Part shown: positions 50,288 through 59,339 of the stretch, piece after piece
Layout of the letters: the number at the start of each line of letters is the position of its first letter
Numbering within the stretch: position 1 is the first letter of the stretch
Assembly (NCBI GenBank): GCA_017745295.1
Contig: JAGHZR010000013.1
Location: forward strand, 1 to 64,000
Length of the DNA: 64,000 nucleotides
Reading direction: 5' to 3'
Origin: Novosphingobium sp.
GTDB lineage: Bacteria; Pseudomonadota; Alphaproteobacteria; Sphingomonadales; Sphingomonadaceae
Made by a program: the position numbers and the translations under genes
Notes under the pieces: generated by a model
Seen by the model: the letters and a program-made list of their open reading frames with translations, nothing else
Databases searched by the model: none
What the model was told of the DNA's origin: nothing

Positions 50288-50363
50288 GATTCGAACCCTC
50301 GATACGCTTTTGGCGTATACTCACTTTCCAGGCGAGCGCCTTCGACCACTCGGCCACCGCTCC
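50273..50363 (-). tRNA. tRNA-Ser (anticodon GGA)
   Basis: 91 nt with a 7-bp acceptor stem (GGAGCGG/CCGCTCC), long variable arm typical of tRNA-Ser, T loop GGTTCGAAT and encoded CCA. The anticodon loop CTGGAAA gives GGA. The 3' end is the phage attachment site and the integrated copy remains intact. Confidence 0.96.
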
Positions 50364-50441
50364 GCATGCACTGGTAAGGCGGGCGCCCTAGCCTGCGTTG
50401 AAGGGTTTCGCAAGCCGTCTCGACGTGCCATCACGCACTCG

Positions 50442-51356
50442 ATGCGAAATTTCTTTTCCGCCTTCGTGGTTTCCGCCCTTTTGACCGCTCCCGTGCTGGC
50501 CGAGGACACCCCTTCGCAACGCACGCCGAACGATATCGTCGCCGCTGCGCCCCCCGGGGATTGGAAGCGGATCGCGCCTTCCGATCTTCTGGTGATGGAC
50601 CTCGCTCCCGATGCTGCGGGCAAGGCGCGGCGGGTGGTGATCCAGTTGATCCCCGCGCCGTTCTCGCAGGGCTGGGTCGGGAATATCCGCAAGCTGGTCG
50701 CGGCGCGCTGGTATGACGGGATCGCGGTGGTGCGGGTTCAGGACAATTACGTCGCGCAGTGGGGCGATCCCGAGGGCGAGACCCCGGCGAAAGCCAAGCC
50801 GCTGCCCAAGGGGCTGACGGTCGTGCCGGAAAGCGAATATGCGGTCGGGCACGGCGTTCCTGTAGACCTCACAATCCCGAACGATTCCTATCGCACTGGC
50901 ACAGGCATTCACGCAGGGTGGCCGATCGCCTTTGCGGAAGGAAAGACTTGGCCCACCCACTGCTACGGCTACGTCGGCGTGGGCCGGAACAATTCGCCCG
51001 ATACCGGCACCGGTGCCGAACTCTATGCGGTGATCGGCCATGCCCCGCGCCAGCTTGACCGCAACGTGGCGATCGTCGGGCGCGTGATTGCGGGGATCGA
51101 GAACCTCTCCGCCCTGCCGCGCGGCACCGGGGATATTGGCTTCTACAAGACGCCGGAGGAGCGCACGTCGATCCGCTCCATCCGCATGGGCAACGAAGTG
51201 ACCGGACTGCCCACTTACGAATATCTCTCCACCGAAAGCCGCAGCTTCGCCGCCTATGTGGACAAGCGTGCCAACCGGCAGGACGATTTCTACATTCACC
51301 CGGCCGGCGGCGTGGACGTCTGCAACGTTCCGGTGCCGATCCGGGCGGTCAAGTGA
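50442..51356 (+). CDS. Periplasmic peptidyl-prolyl isomerase, cyclophilin type
   Basis: 304 aa. A signal peptide (MRNFFSAFVVSALLTAPVLAE) is followed by a cyclophilin fold with VVIQLIPAPFSQGWVGNIRKLVAARWYDGIAVVRV and VIGHAPRQLDRNVAIVGRVIAGIENL. It is longer and more divergent than cytosolic cyclophilins, so catalytic activity is likely but not certain. The start at 50442 follows the tRNA; the longer frame upstream runs through the tRNA gene. Overlaps the DUF1905 gene by four bases. Confidence 0.85.
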   Translation: MRNFFSAFVVSALLTAPVLAEDTPSQRTPNDIVAAAPPGDWKRIAPSDLLVMDLAPDAAGKARRVVIQLIPAPFSQGWVGNIRKLVAARWYDGIAVVRVQDNYVAQWGDPEGETPAKAKPLPKGLTVVPESEYAVGHGVPVDLTIPNDSYRTGTGIHAGWPIAFAEGKTWPTHCYGYVGVGRNNSPDTGTGAELYAVIGHAPRQLDRNVAIVGRVIAGIENLSALPRGTGDIGFYKTPEERTSIRSIRMGNEVTGLPTYEYLSTESRSFAAYVDKRANRQDDFYIHPAGGVDVCNVPVPIRAVK

Positions 51357-51700
51357 GCAGCGGAGCCGGCAGCGAGCATCTGTCCCACACTGGCCGCCTC
51401 TGGCGCTGGACGGGCGGTTCGGGCAGCGGCACCTGGCACTTCCTCACCATCGACGGCGCGGCGGGCGAGGCGCTTTTCGGCACGGCGTTGATGCGCAAGC
51501 TCGAAGGCAGCGCGCGCGGGTTCGGCTCGCTCAAGGTCAAGGCGCGGATCGGCGACAGCGCCTTTGCGACTTCGGTGTTTCCCGGCAAGTCCGATGACGG
51601 AGAGGCGCAGCAGGTCTGGCTGCTGCCGGTGAAGGCCGCCGTCCGCCGCGCCGAAAGTCTGGCGGAAGGCGACGAGGTGGAGGTCAGCCTGGAGTACTGA
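51353..51700 (+). CDS. DUF1905 domain protein
   Basis: 115 aa starting with GTG overlapping the previous stop. WRWTGGSGSGTWHFLTIDGAAGEAL and FGSLKVKARIGDSAFATSVFP are DUF1905 segments. The family is a small beta-barrel of unknown function. Confidence 0.88.
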   Translation: MSSGAGSEHLSHTGRLWRWTGGSGSGTWHFLTIDGAAGEALFGTALMRKLEGSARGFGSLKVKARIGDSAFATSVFPGKSDDGEAQQVWLLPVKAAVRRAESLAEGDEVEVSLEY

Positions 51701-51711
51701 CCTCCGTCAGG

Positions 51712-53808
51712 TCAGATGCGGGCCGCTTCCGCCACCGCCTCGCTGGCGCGCAGGGCGCTGACGATGCGGGTGAGGTGCGCAAGGTCGTTGACCTCCAGAT
51801 CGACCTCATAGGTGCCGAAAGGCTCGTCGCGGTGGACCATTTGCAGGTTGGTGACGTTCGCCCGGTTGGAGGCGAGGATCTGCGTCACTTCCGCAAGGGT
51901 GCCCGGCCGGTTGTAGAGCACGAGCCTGAGGCGGCCGACCGCGCCGGTCGTGCGTTCTCCCCAGGACAAGTCGAGCCAGTCGACATCGGCGCCGTTGGCC
52001 AGGGTGAAGCAGTCGATGGCATGGACTTCCACCTTGTGGTCGGGGCGCCGAATCCCGACGATTCGGTCGCCGGGGACCGGATGGCAGCATTCGCCCAGTT
52101 CGAAGCCGACGCCCGGCGTCAAGCCGCGAATCGAGATCGCCCGCTCGGCATGGGCCCAGTCGCCGTCGTCGGGAAGTTCGGCCGTGCTGCCCGGCACCAG
52201 CGCTTCCATCACCTGACGATCGGTGAGCCGCGCCGAGCCGATGGCGAACATCAGGTCTTCCTCGTCGCGCATGTCGAGGCGCTGGATGGCGCCGTCGATG
52301 GCCTTCTTGCCGATCCGGCCCGGCAGGCGGCCGACGATCTCGTCGAGCAGCTTGGCGCCGATCTCGGCCACTTCCTGCCGCTCCTTGGCCCGCACCGCGC
52401 GGCGGATCGAGGCTCGCGCCTTGCCGGTGACGACGAAGCCCAGCCAGGACAGCTGCGGCTCGGAAGTCGGGCTCTTGATGATCTCCACCACGTCGCCGTT
52501 GGCCAGCTGGGTGCGCAGCGGCATGTGGCGGCCGTTGATCTTCACGCCGACCGTGGCGTTGCCGAGATTGGTGTGAACCGCATAGGCGAAGTCCACCGCC
52601 GTCGATCCCTTGGGCAGCTGGAACAGCGCGCCCTTGGGGGTGAAGGCGAAGATGCGGTCCTGATAGATCGCCATCTTGGTGTTTTCGAGGAGTTCCTCGG
52701 CATCGTGGCTGGCATCGACGATTTCGATCAGGTCGCGCAGCCAGCCGACCTGACCGTCGGGACGGGCGCCGCCGCCCTGCTTGTAGGCCCAGTGCGCGGC
52801 AAGGCCGAACTCGTTGAGGCGGTGCATGTCGCGCGTGCGAATCTGCACTTCCATGCGCATCGACCGCTCGAAGATCAGCGCCGTGTGCAGCGACTGGTAG
52901 CCGTTCGACTTCGGCGTCGAGATATAGTCCTTGAAGCGTCCCGGAATCATCTGCCACGCCTGATGCAGCACGCCGAGCGCCTGATAGCATTCCTCCACGT
53001 TGTCGGTGAGGACGCGGAAGGCCATGATGTCGGTGATCTGCTCGAAGGTCACGTGGCGCTCGGCCATCTTGCGCCAGATCGAATAGGGATGCTTCTCGCG
53101 GCCCGAGACCTCGACGTTGAGACCGGCTTCGGCCAGCGCCTGCTTGATCGAGAGCGCGATCGCGTCGACCTGCCCGCCTTCCTCGCTGCGAATCTGCGCG
53201 AGGCGGCCGGTGATCGTGGCATAGCCTTCGGGTTCCAGTTGCTCGAAGGCGAGCATCTGCATTTCGCGCATATATTCGTACATGCCCACGCGCTCGGCCA
53301 GCGGCGCGTAGATATCCATGGTCTCGCGGGCGATGCGTCGGCGCTTGTCCTCCTTCTTGATGTAATGGAGGGTGCGCATGTTGTGCAGGCGGTCTGCGAG
53401 CTTCACGAGCAGGACGCGCAAGTCCTCGCTCATCGCCAGCAGGAACTTGCGCAAGTTCTCCGCCGCGCGCTCGTTCTCGGTCATCACGTCGATCTTGGAG
53501 AGCTTGGTGACGCCGTCCACCAATCGGGCCACATCGGGGCCGAACAGCTTCTCGATCTCCTCGATCGTCGCCAGCGTGTCTTCCACGGTATCGTGGAGCA
53601 GCGCAGTGATGATGGTCTGCTGGTCGAGCTTCAGCTCGGTCATCAGACCCGCGACTTCGACCGGATGGCTGAAATAGGGGTCGCCGGAAGCCCGCTTCTG
53701 GGTGCCGTGCTTCTGTACGGTATAGACGTAGGCACGGTTGAGCAGGGCCTCATCGGCCTGGGGCGCGTATTCCTTCACGCGTTCGACAAGTTCGTATTGG
53801 CGCAGCAT
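51712..53808 (-). CDS. rsh: Bifunctional (p)ppGpp synthetase/hydrolase, RelA/SpoT homologue
   Basis: 698 aa. The HD hydrolase domain is intact (HPVEVAGLM, ALLHDTVED), the synthetase domain has EVQIRT and FKDYISTPKSNGYQSLHT, then TGS (FAFTPKGALFQLPKGSTAVDFAYAVH), zinc-finger-like (ECCHPVPGD) and a C-terminal ACT domain. Both active sites look intact, as expected for the single RSH of alphaproteobacteria. Start chosen at ATG 53808; a TTG two codons upstream is in frame. It governs the stringent response. Confidence 0.95.
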   Translation of the reverse strand: MLRQYELVERVKEYAPQADEALLNRAYVYTVQKHGTQKRASGDPYFSHPVEVAGLMTELKLDQQTIITALLHDTVEDTLATIEEIEKLFGPDVARLVDGVTKLSKIDVMTENERAAENLRKFLLAMSEDLRVLLVKLADRLHNMRTLHYIKKEDKRRRIARETMDIYAPLAERVGMYEYMREMQMLAFEQLEPEGYATITGRLAQIRSEEGGQVDAIALSIKQALAEAGLNVEVSGREKHPYSIWRKMAERHVTFEQITDIMAFRVLTDNVEECYQALGVLHQAWQMIPGRFKDYISTPKSNGYQSLHTALIFERSMRMEVQIRTRDMHRLNEFGLAAHWAYKQGGGARPDGQVGWLRDLIEIVDASHDAEELLENTKMAIYQDRIFAFTPKGALFQLPKGSTAVDFAYAVHTNLGNATVGVKINGRHMPLRTQLANGDVVEIIKSPTSEPQLSWLGFVVTGKARASIRRAVRAKERQEVAEIGAKLLDEIVGRLPGRIGKKAIDGAIQRLDMRDEEDLMFAIGSARLTDRQVMEALVPGSTAELPDDGDWAHAERAISIRGLTPGVGFELGECCHPVPGDRIVGIRRPDHKVEVHAIDCFTLANGADVDWLDLSWGERTTGAVGRLRLVLYNRPGTLAEVTQILASNRANVTNLQMVHRDEPFGTYEVDLEVNDLAHLTRIVSALRASEAVAEAARI

Positions 53809-54007
53809 TCCCAAACTTCATGTCAGGATTTTTCGCGGCGCGGCAAGAGGCCGAGTCTTCACGTGCAGATTATGCAACGAAACTGTGACATCTGCACCAC
53901 CTATAGGCGATGAAATCGATTGCTGAGGGATTTTCCGGGATCGGCGCTTAAACCGCGAAAAACCTGCACCGCAGCACGATGCTCCGTGACCGCAATAGGA
54001 GGCATGA

Positions 54008-54502
54008 ATGGGCATCGACGGCGCTATCGGCAGGAAAATGGCAATCTATGCCGCGCTCCTTGGAATGACCGATTCGCAGCTTGTAGACCCGGCCCTGCGC
54101 CCCGACCGCGGGCTCCAGCCCCGTGCCCCGCGGAGGCGCACCCTCATCAGTGCAACCCTGCTGCGCGCACCGGATGACCGGTCGGGAGCGGCATGTCCAC
54201 AGCAGGACATCATCGTGCGCAACATCTCAGAGCATGGGATGTGCCTTGCCTCCCGCGCTGCATCGCAGCGCGGCCTGCCGGTCGCGGACGAGATCGTCTG
54301 CATCCGCCTGCCCGAGAACGGGGAATATCTCGCTCAGGTCCGCTGGGTGGAGGAACGGGCCTTCGGCGTGGAACTGTTCGGCACTCTCGACATCGAAGCG
54401 CTCGGTGCCGCCAATCGCAAACGCAACGACCGCTTTCTCAGGCTGCTCGATACCCCGGTTCCCGAGCCGGTCTTCGCGGGAAGCGAAAGCGCGCCGGCAT
54501 AA
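54008..54502 (+). CDS. PilZ domain protein
   Basis: 164 aa. RRRTLISATLLRAP and IIVRNISEHGMCLAS carry the RxxxR and NxSxxG elements of PilZ c-di-GMP-binding domains, although the first is imperfect. AGGAGG is directly upstream; an ATG at 54004 lies in another frame. It could sense the c-di-GMP made by cyclases like that at 12433. Confidence 0.82.
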   Translation: MGIDGAIGRKMAIYAALLGMTDSQLVDPALRPDRGLQPRAPRRRTLISATLLRAPDDRSGAACPQQDIIVRNISEHGMCLASRAASQRGLPVADEIVCIRLPENGEYLAQVRWVEERAFGVELFGTLDIEALGAANRKRNDRFLRLLDTPVPEPVFAGSESAPA

Positions 54503-54514
54503 CGCCGGCGCGCT
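54488..54514. terminator. Hairpin between convergent PilZ and SDR genes
   Basis: A perfect 11-bp GC stem (54488-54498 with 54504-54514) and 5-base loop overlapping the PilZ stop. No T run, so a stalling or bidirectional weak terminator is likely. Confidence 0.55.
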
Positions 54515-54533
54515 CCCGTCAGGCAACCTTCTG

Positions 54534-55319
54534 TCAGGCAATCGTCGGCAGAATCCCGCCCTCGGCGCGGATCGCCGCGCCATTCGTCACCGCCGCGAGC
54601 GGGCTGGCGAGGAAGGCGACCATCGCGGCGACTTCGTCGGCCTCGATCAGGCGGCGGATCAGCGAGAGCGGGCGCAACTTGCTGAAGAACTCGGCTTCGC
54701 GCTCGGCTTCCGAGGCGTCCTTGTTCTCGACCACCGAACGGATGAACTCGACGATACCTTCCGAGCGTGTCGGCCCCGGCAGCACCGAGTTAACCGTGAC
54801 CTGCGTGCCGCGCGTGGCGTCGGCCATGCCGCGTGCCACCGCAAGCTGCGCGGTCTTGGTCATGCCGTAATGGACCATCTCACCCGGCGTCATCAGTCCG
54901 CTTTCGCTGGAGATGAAGATCACCCGGCCCCAGTCGCGCTCCAGCATTCCGGGGAAGTAATGGCGCGAGAGGCGAACGCCGCTGAGCACATTGACCTCGA
55001 AGAAATTGCGCCACTCCGCATCGGTGATCTCGACGAAGGGCCGCGCCTCGTAGATGCCGAGGTTGTTGACGAGAATGTCGACTTGCGGAACCGCCGCGAT
55101 CAGCGCCTGCGCGCCTTCCTCGGTGGCCGGATCGGCCAGCACCGCGCGCACTTTGCCGAGCTGCCCGACCGTCTGCGCCGCCGCATCGAGCTTAGCCTGG
55201 TCGCGGCCGGTCACGACGACTTCGGCGCCTTCGTCCGCGAGCTTCGCGGCAATGGCCAGGCCGATGCCTGCGGTCGATCCGGTCACGAGCGCAGTCTTGC
55301 CGGCAAGCTTGAGATCCAT
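54534..55319 (-). CDS. Short-chain dehydrogenase/reductase
   Basis: 261 aa. The cofactor motif TGSTAGIG (about residues 14-21), NNLG (structural), the catalytic Ser in FISSESG and YGMTK supply the classical SDR pattern. The substrate cannot be read. It is monocistronic with 136 bases before the hemF stop. Confidence 0.92.
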   Translation of the reverse strand: MDLKLAGKTALVTGSTAGIGLAIAAKLADEGAEVVVTGRDQAKLDAAAQTVGQLGKVRAVLADPATEEGAQALIAAVPQVDILVNNLGIYEARPFVEITDAEWRNFFEVNVLSGVRLSRHYFPGMLERDWGRVIFISSESGLMTPGEMVHYGMTKTAQLAVARGMADATRGTQVTVNSVLPGPTRSEGIVEFIRSVVENKDASEAEREAEFFSKLRPLSLIRRLIEADEVAAMVAFLASPLAAVTNGAAIRAEGGILPTIA

Positions 55320-55455
55320 GGGAGAATTCCTTCCTAATCTTGCAATCGAAGCGCAAGATAGGCGCGGAACTCCGCAGCGATTAGGCGGTTCCCAAGCTTT
55401 TCAGCTTTGTCTCAGGCGCACAGATACGAAGGCTATTGCCCTTTTCAACGCCCAA

Positions 55456-56322
55456 TCAGGACCAGGTCGCCTCGGGCGGCAGGCTCATCAGGATCGCATC
55501 GATATTGCCGCCGGTCTTGAGGCCGAACAGCGTGCCGCGATCGTAGACGAGGTTGAATTCCGCATAGCGGCCGCGCCATTCCAGCTGGCGCGCCTTGTCC
55601 CCGGAGGTGAATTCCATGCCCATGCGCTTGCGCACGAGGCGAGGGAACACCGCCAGGAAAGCCTCGCCCACCGCCTGGGTATAAGCGAAGTTGGCCTCCC
55701 AGGCCGCTTCGTCGGCGCATTCGAGGTGGTCGTAGAAGATACCGCCGACACCGCGGTGGACCTTGCGGTGGGGGATATAGAAATAGTCGTCCGCCCAGGC
55801 CTTGTAGCGCTCGTAATAGTCCGCGCCGTGGGCATCGCAGGCGGCCTTGAGTTCGGCATGGAACGCGGCGGTGTCCTCGTCATAGGGGATCGGCGGGTTG
55901 AGGTCGGCGCCGCCGCCGAACCAGGCCTTGGTCGTGGTAAGGAAACGGGTATTCATGTGCACGGCGGGCACATGCGGGTTGGCCATATGCGCGACGAGGC
56001 TGATCCCGGTGGCCGAGAAAGCGTTCTGCTCGGCCGAGGCGCCATTGATCGTGCCGGCGAAGTCCTTCGACAGCGAACCGACCACGGTGGACACGTTGAC
56101 GCCGACCTTTTCGAAGACCTGCCCCTTCATCAACCCGCGCGTGCCGCCGCCGGTCTCGCCTTCCGCACCGCCCTCAACCGCCGCGCGCGTCCACGGTGTA
56201 TATTCGAAGGCCGCCGAAGACCCCGCCTCGCGTTCGATCGCCTCGAATTCGGCGCAGATGCGATTCCGCAGCGTCTCGAACCAGTCGCGAGCAAGGGCAG
56301 TTTGGGCAGTCCAGTCGGTCAT
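55456..56322 (-). CDS. hemF: Aerobic coproporphyrinogen III oxidase
   Basis: 288 aa. GGGGTRGLMKGQVFEKVGVNVSTV-type region, VHMNTRFL, KAWFGGGADLNPPIPY and HRKVHRGVGGIFYDHL are family hallmarks, as is the C-terminal GLKTGGNIDAILMSLPP. Oxidative decarboxylation of coproporphyrinogen III in heme synthesis needs O2. The start at 56322 gives the normal N-terminus; the longer frame overlaps pdeM antisense. Confidence 0.96.
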   Translation of the reverse strand: MTDWTAQTALARDWFETLRNRICAEFEAIEREAGSSAAFEYTPWTRAAVEGGAEGETGGGTRGLMKGQVFEKVGVNVSTVVGSLSKDFAGTINGASAEQNAFSATGISLVAHMANPHVPAVHMNTRFLTTTKAWFGGGADLNPPIPYDEDTAAFHAELKAACDAHGADYYERYKAWADDYFYIPHRKVHRGVGGIFYDHLECADEAAWEANFAYTQAVGEAFLAVFPRLVRKRMGMEFTSGDKARQLEWRGRYAEFNLVYDRGTLFGLKTGGNIDAILMSLPPEATWS

Positions 56323-56381
56323 TGCGTTTCCTCTTCCGCCGGGCGCTTGCCAAATCGCACGCCCTGCGGCAAGGGAAAGCC

Positions 56382-57086
56382 ATGGTTCCCTTTTCGTTCT
56401 GCGCACAGGAATTGCAGCTCGTGCCGGCCCCGGAAGGCACGCCGAGCGGACGGGGCGCGGCACTCTACTGGCCGCGCGAGCAGGCGCTGCTGTTGGCGGA
56501 CCTCCACCTTGAAAAGGCGAGCTTCTATGCGCGCGGCGGGCAGATGCTGCCGCCCTACGACAGCCGCGAGACGCTGGAACGCCTGGCCCTCGCGGTGCGG
56601 CGGACCGGCGCCCGGCGAGTTTTCGCACTGGGCGACAACTTCCACGACAGCAAGGGCACCGAGCGACTCGAACCCCATGCCGCCGGGATGCTCGGCGCCC
56701 TCACCCGTGCGCTCGACTGGGTGTGGATCACCGGCAATCACGACCCGCATCTCGGCAGCGAGGCGGGCGGCACGCGGGTGGACGAGATCGTGGTGGACGG
56801 CATCGCCCTGCGCCACGAAGCTCGGCCCGGCACCACGGAGCCCGAGCTTTCCGGCCATTTCCACCCCCGTCTGATCGTCCATGCGCGTGGCCGCCGGATC
56901 GCCCGGCCCTGCGTGGTGCACAGCGGCAATCGCCTGATCCTGCCTGCTTTCGGCGCGCTCACGGGTGGCATGGACGCGGCCGATCCGGCGATCCTCAAGG
57001 CGCTGCAACCGGCCAGCCAGATAGACGCCCTGCTGGCCGCGAAAGACCAGTTGCTGCGCTACCCCCTCTGGCGATCCGCGGCCTGA
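56382..57086 (+). CDS. pdeM: Metallophosphoesterase, ligase-associated PdeM type
   Basis: 234 aa. Metal motifs in order are LLADLHLEK, ALGDNFHD, ITGNHDP and LSGHFHPR, matching the PdeM family of ligase-associated DNA-repair nucleases. No ligase partner is in the window, so the assignment to that system rests on the motifs. Diverges from hemF. Confidence 0.87.
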   Translation: MVPFSFCAQELQLVPAPEGTPSGRGAALYWPREQALLLADLHLEKASFYARGGQMLPPYDSRETLERLALAVRRTGARRVFALGDNFHDSKGTERLEPHAAGMLGALTRALDWVWITGNHDPHLGSEAGGTRVDEIVVDGIALRHEARPGTTEPELSGHFHPRLIVHARGRRIARPCVVHSGNRLILPAFGALTGGMDAADPAILKALQPASQIDALLAAKDQLLRYPLWRSAA

Positions 57087-57227
57087 TTGCCTATATGGCG
57101 TCATGACCATTTCAACTGGTCGGGGCGTTCTGTAGAATTTACGCGAAATCGTGCTTTGCGTGCGGACGCGATTCGCATTAATGACGCCCCACTCGCCTAG
57201 CGACAGCAACGATTCAGGAGAACGCTT

Positions 57228-57770
57228 ATAGCACCCCCACCCCGGCGTATGATGACGCCACCGGTCAAGAGCGGACCGCGCTACAATAACATGATCCAGT
57301 CGGACAAGGTCCGCGTGATCGATCAGGACGGCGAGAATATCGGCGTCATGTACACGCGCCAGGCCATCGAGCAGGCGGCCGAAGTCGGCCTCGACCTGGT
57401 CGAAGTCTCGCCGAACGCGGATCCGCCGGTGTGCAAGTTCCTCGATGTAGGCAAATACCGGTACGAGGCCCAGAAAAAGGCCAATGCCGCGCGCAAGACC
57501 CAGAAGACGCAGGAGATCAAGGAGATCAAGATGCGTCCGAACATCGACGACCACGACTACGACACCAAGATGCGTAACGTGGTTCGTTTCATCGGCGACG
57601 GTGACAAGGTGAAGGTGACTCTGCGCTTCCGCGGTCGTGAGCTTTCGCACCAGCAGCTGGGCATGAACCTGCTCCGCCGCGTGCAGGAAGACGTGGCTGA
57701 CATCGCCAAGATCGAAGCCTATCCGCGCATGGAAGGCCGCCAGATGCTGATGGTCCTGTCGCCGAAGTAA
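57228..57770 (+). CDS. infC: Translation initiation factor IF-3, apparent AUA start
   Basis: 180 aa. Both domains are present (SGPRYNN..., [35 protein letters not shown]). An AGGAG (57216-57220) lies 7 bases before an in-frame ATA at 57228 and 28 bases before the first ATG (57249), so initiation at AUA fits best. infC in E. coli starts at AUU and represses itself by proofreading rare starts. If ATG 57249 is used, the protein is 173 aa. The N-terminal extension would be MAPPPRR. Confidence 0.9.
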   Translation: MAPPPRRMMTPPVKSGPRYNNMIQSDKVRVIDQDGENIGVMYTRQAIEQAAEVGLDLVEVSPNADPPVCKFLDVGKYRYEAQKKANAARKTQKTQEIKEIKMRPNIDDHDYDTKMRNVVRFIGDGDKVKVTLRFRGRELSHQQLGMNLLRRVQEDVADIAKIEAYPRMEGRQMLMVLSPK

Positions 57771-57798
57771 GCGACGGCTTCAGTACCTGACTAACACG

Positions 57799-57831
57799 AA
57801 GGGCGTGCCGCAAGGCGCGCCCTTTGTTTTT
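57799..57831 (+). terminator. infC terminator
   Basis: An 11-bp stem (57799-57809 with 57814-57824, one G-U pair) has a GCAA tetraloop and is followed by TGTTTTT. Confidence 0.88.
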
Positions 57832-57888
57832 GGAGTCGGGCGCAGATGGCCCCTCCTCCATGCTCTCAAGAACAGGACACCTCGTCGC

Positions 57889-57937
57889 CCCCGCGAAGGC
57901 GCTGCCGCAAGGAAGCGGGATCCCCGCCTTCGCGGGG
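57889..57937. repeat. Dispersed intergenic inverted repeat
   Basis: 12-base arms, CCCCGCGAAGGC (57889-57900) and GCCTTCGCGGGG (57926-57937), with an inner GGGATCCCC palindrome. It is the kind of hairpin element common between sphingomonad genes. The remainder of 57832-58024 shows no gene. Confidence 0.7.
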
Positions 57938-58024
57938 ATGACGGAAAAAGGTGCATGATTAGGGAGCGATGGTGCAAGGCGGGGCGATCACGCCCTGCCT
58001 CAAGCGCCACCGGTCAGGCCGCGC

Positions 58025-58558
58025 TCAGCCCTTCCATTCGCGGCGTTCTTCCGCCGCGCGCAGGACTTCGTAAGCGAGCTGATAAGTCTGGAACGCCTTC
58101 GCCGCTTCCGGATCGTTGGGCTTCACGTCCGGGTGCACTTCCTTGGCCCGTGTCCGCCAGGCCTTGCGGACGGCATCGAAGTCGGCATCCGGATCGAGAC
58201 CGAGCGCTTCCAGTGCGCGCAGTTCGTCGCGGCTGCGGCTGCCGTCGCCCGAGCCGGTCCAGCCGTAGTGCGCCGATTCCTTGTAGCCCGAACTCTCCGT
58301 CCGCTCCTCGGCTTCGCGCCGGGCGGCTTCCTCGGCATCCAGACCCGCGAAATAGTCCCAGCCGGCATTGTATTCGGCGGCGTGCTTCTGGCAGAAATAC
58401 CAGCGATCCGGGCTGTTCGGGCTCTTGGGTGCGGGGCAATTGCCAGGTTCGGTGCAGCCGTGCCGATCGCACAGGCGCACTTGTGCCGCCTCGCGCGAGC
58501 TGCCGTAGCTGCGCCAGCGCGGGAAACCCCAGTCCATCGATCGACCTGCGCGACTCAT
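58025..58558 (-). CDS. J-domain protein with N-terminal cysteine-rich region
   Basis: 177 aa. The C-terminal 60 residues form a J domain with the HPD motif in VHPDVKP (about residue 145), which activates Hsp70. The N-terminus has C-x4-C-x4-C and a WYFCQKHAAEYNAGWDYFAGL segment seen in a DnaJ-like family of alphaproteobacteria. Start at 58558; MDWGF at 58537 is an alternative. Confidence 0.88.
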   Translation of the reverse strand: MSRAGRSMDWGFPRWRSYGSSREAAQVRLCDRHGCTEPGNCPAPKSPNSPDRWYFCQKHAAEYNAGWDYFAGLDAEEAARREAEERTESSGYKESAHYGWTGSGDGSRSRDELRALEALGLDPDADFDAVRKAWRTRAKEVHPDVKPNDPEAAKAFQTYQLAYEVLRAAEERREWKG

Positions 58559-58608
58559 CCGGCGAGCGATACCTGCCCTTCCGAAGCCAATGCAAGCACC
58601 GATCCATG

Positions 58609-58643
58609 CAAAAAGGCCCGGCTCGCATGCGCGAACCGGGCCT
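58609..58643 (-). terminator. Terminator of the tol-pal operon
   Basis: A 13-base stem with one mismatch (58614-58626 with 58631-58643), ATGC-type loop and a T run on the minus strand lie just after the pal stop. Confidence 0.85.
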
Positions 58644-58666
58644 CCATCACAATTGCGGCAGCGAGA

Positions 58667-59200
58667 TCAGTCGATCGTGACCGTCACCGCGCGGCGGTTC
58701 TGCGCCCACGAGGCCTCGTCCGAACCGAGCGCGATCGGGCGCTCCTTGCCGTAGCTCACGGTGTTCAGGCGCGAGGGATCGATGCCCAGGCTGATGAGGT
58801 AGTTCTTGGCCGCATTGGCGCGGCGCTCACCCAGCGCGAGGTTGTATTCGCGGGTGCCGCGTTCGTCGGCATGACCCTCGATCGTGGCGCGCTTGCTGGG
58901 GTACTGCTGCAGCCACTGGGCCTGCTTCGACAGCGCGGCCTGGTCGGTGGCGTCCACGGTGTCTTCGTTGAGCTGGAAGTAGATGGTGTCCGAACCCATC
59001 ATGCGCGCGACGAAGTCGGCCTGGCTGCCCGGCTGCGGGCCGCTCGGCGGCGGGGTGGTCTGGGTGGTGGTTGCCGGGCCCGGCTCGGGCGGCAGTTCCT
59101 TCGGCGCCTTCGACGCGCACGCCGACATGGCAAGCGCCCCGGCGATGAGGAGCATTGTCGATCCGGTCTTCACATGACGGCGGTACATGAGGGCAGGCAT
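58667..59200 (-). CDS. pal: Peptidoglycan-associated lipoprotein Pal
   Basis: 177 aa. The lipobox LAMSAC (about residues 23-28) marks an outer-membrane lipoprotein; a proline-rich linker is followed by an OmpA-like domain with IEGHADERGTREYNLALGERRA, which binds peptidoglycan. It is the last gene of ybgC-tolQRAB-pal. Confidence 0.95.
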   Translation of the reverse strand: MPALMYRRHVKTGSTMLLIAGALAMSACASKAPKELPPEPGPATTTQTTPPPSGPQPGSQADFVARMMGSDTIYFQLNEDTVDATDQAALSKQAQWLQQYPSKRATIEGHADERGTREYNLALGERRANAAKNYLISLGIDPSRLNTVSYGKERPIALGSDEASWAQNRRAVTVTID

Positions 59201-59339
59201 GAGGCAATCTCCTAAGGTGCGCAGCCAATTATGAATGGCCTGCGATTGTTGAAGTTTCGTTTAATTTTCGAAGCTGTCAACCTGAACGCGCCCCTCCCTC
59301 TGCGGAAGGAGCCCGGTTCAGGCGACGGATCGGGAACGG

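Noticed and set aside
51775..53913. A 712-codon open frame on the plus strand opposite rsh
   Set aside because: It is an antisense shadow: rsh has all domains intact on the minus strand, and the plus-strand product has no recognisable domain.
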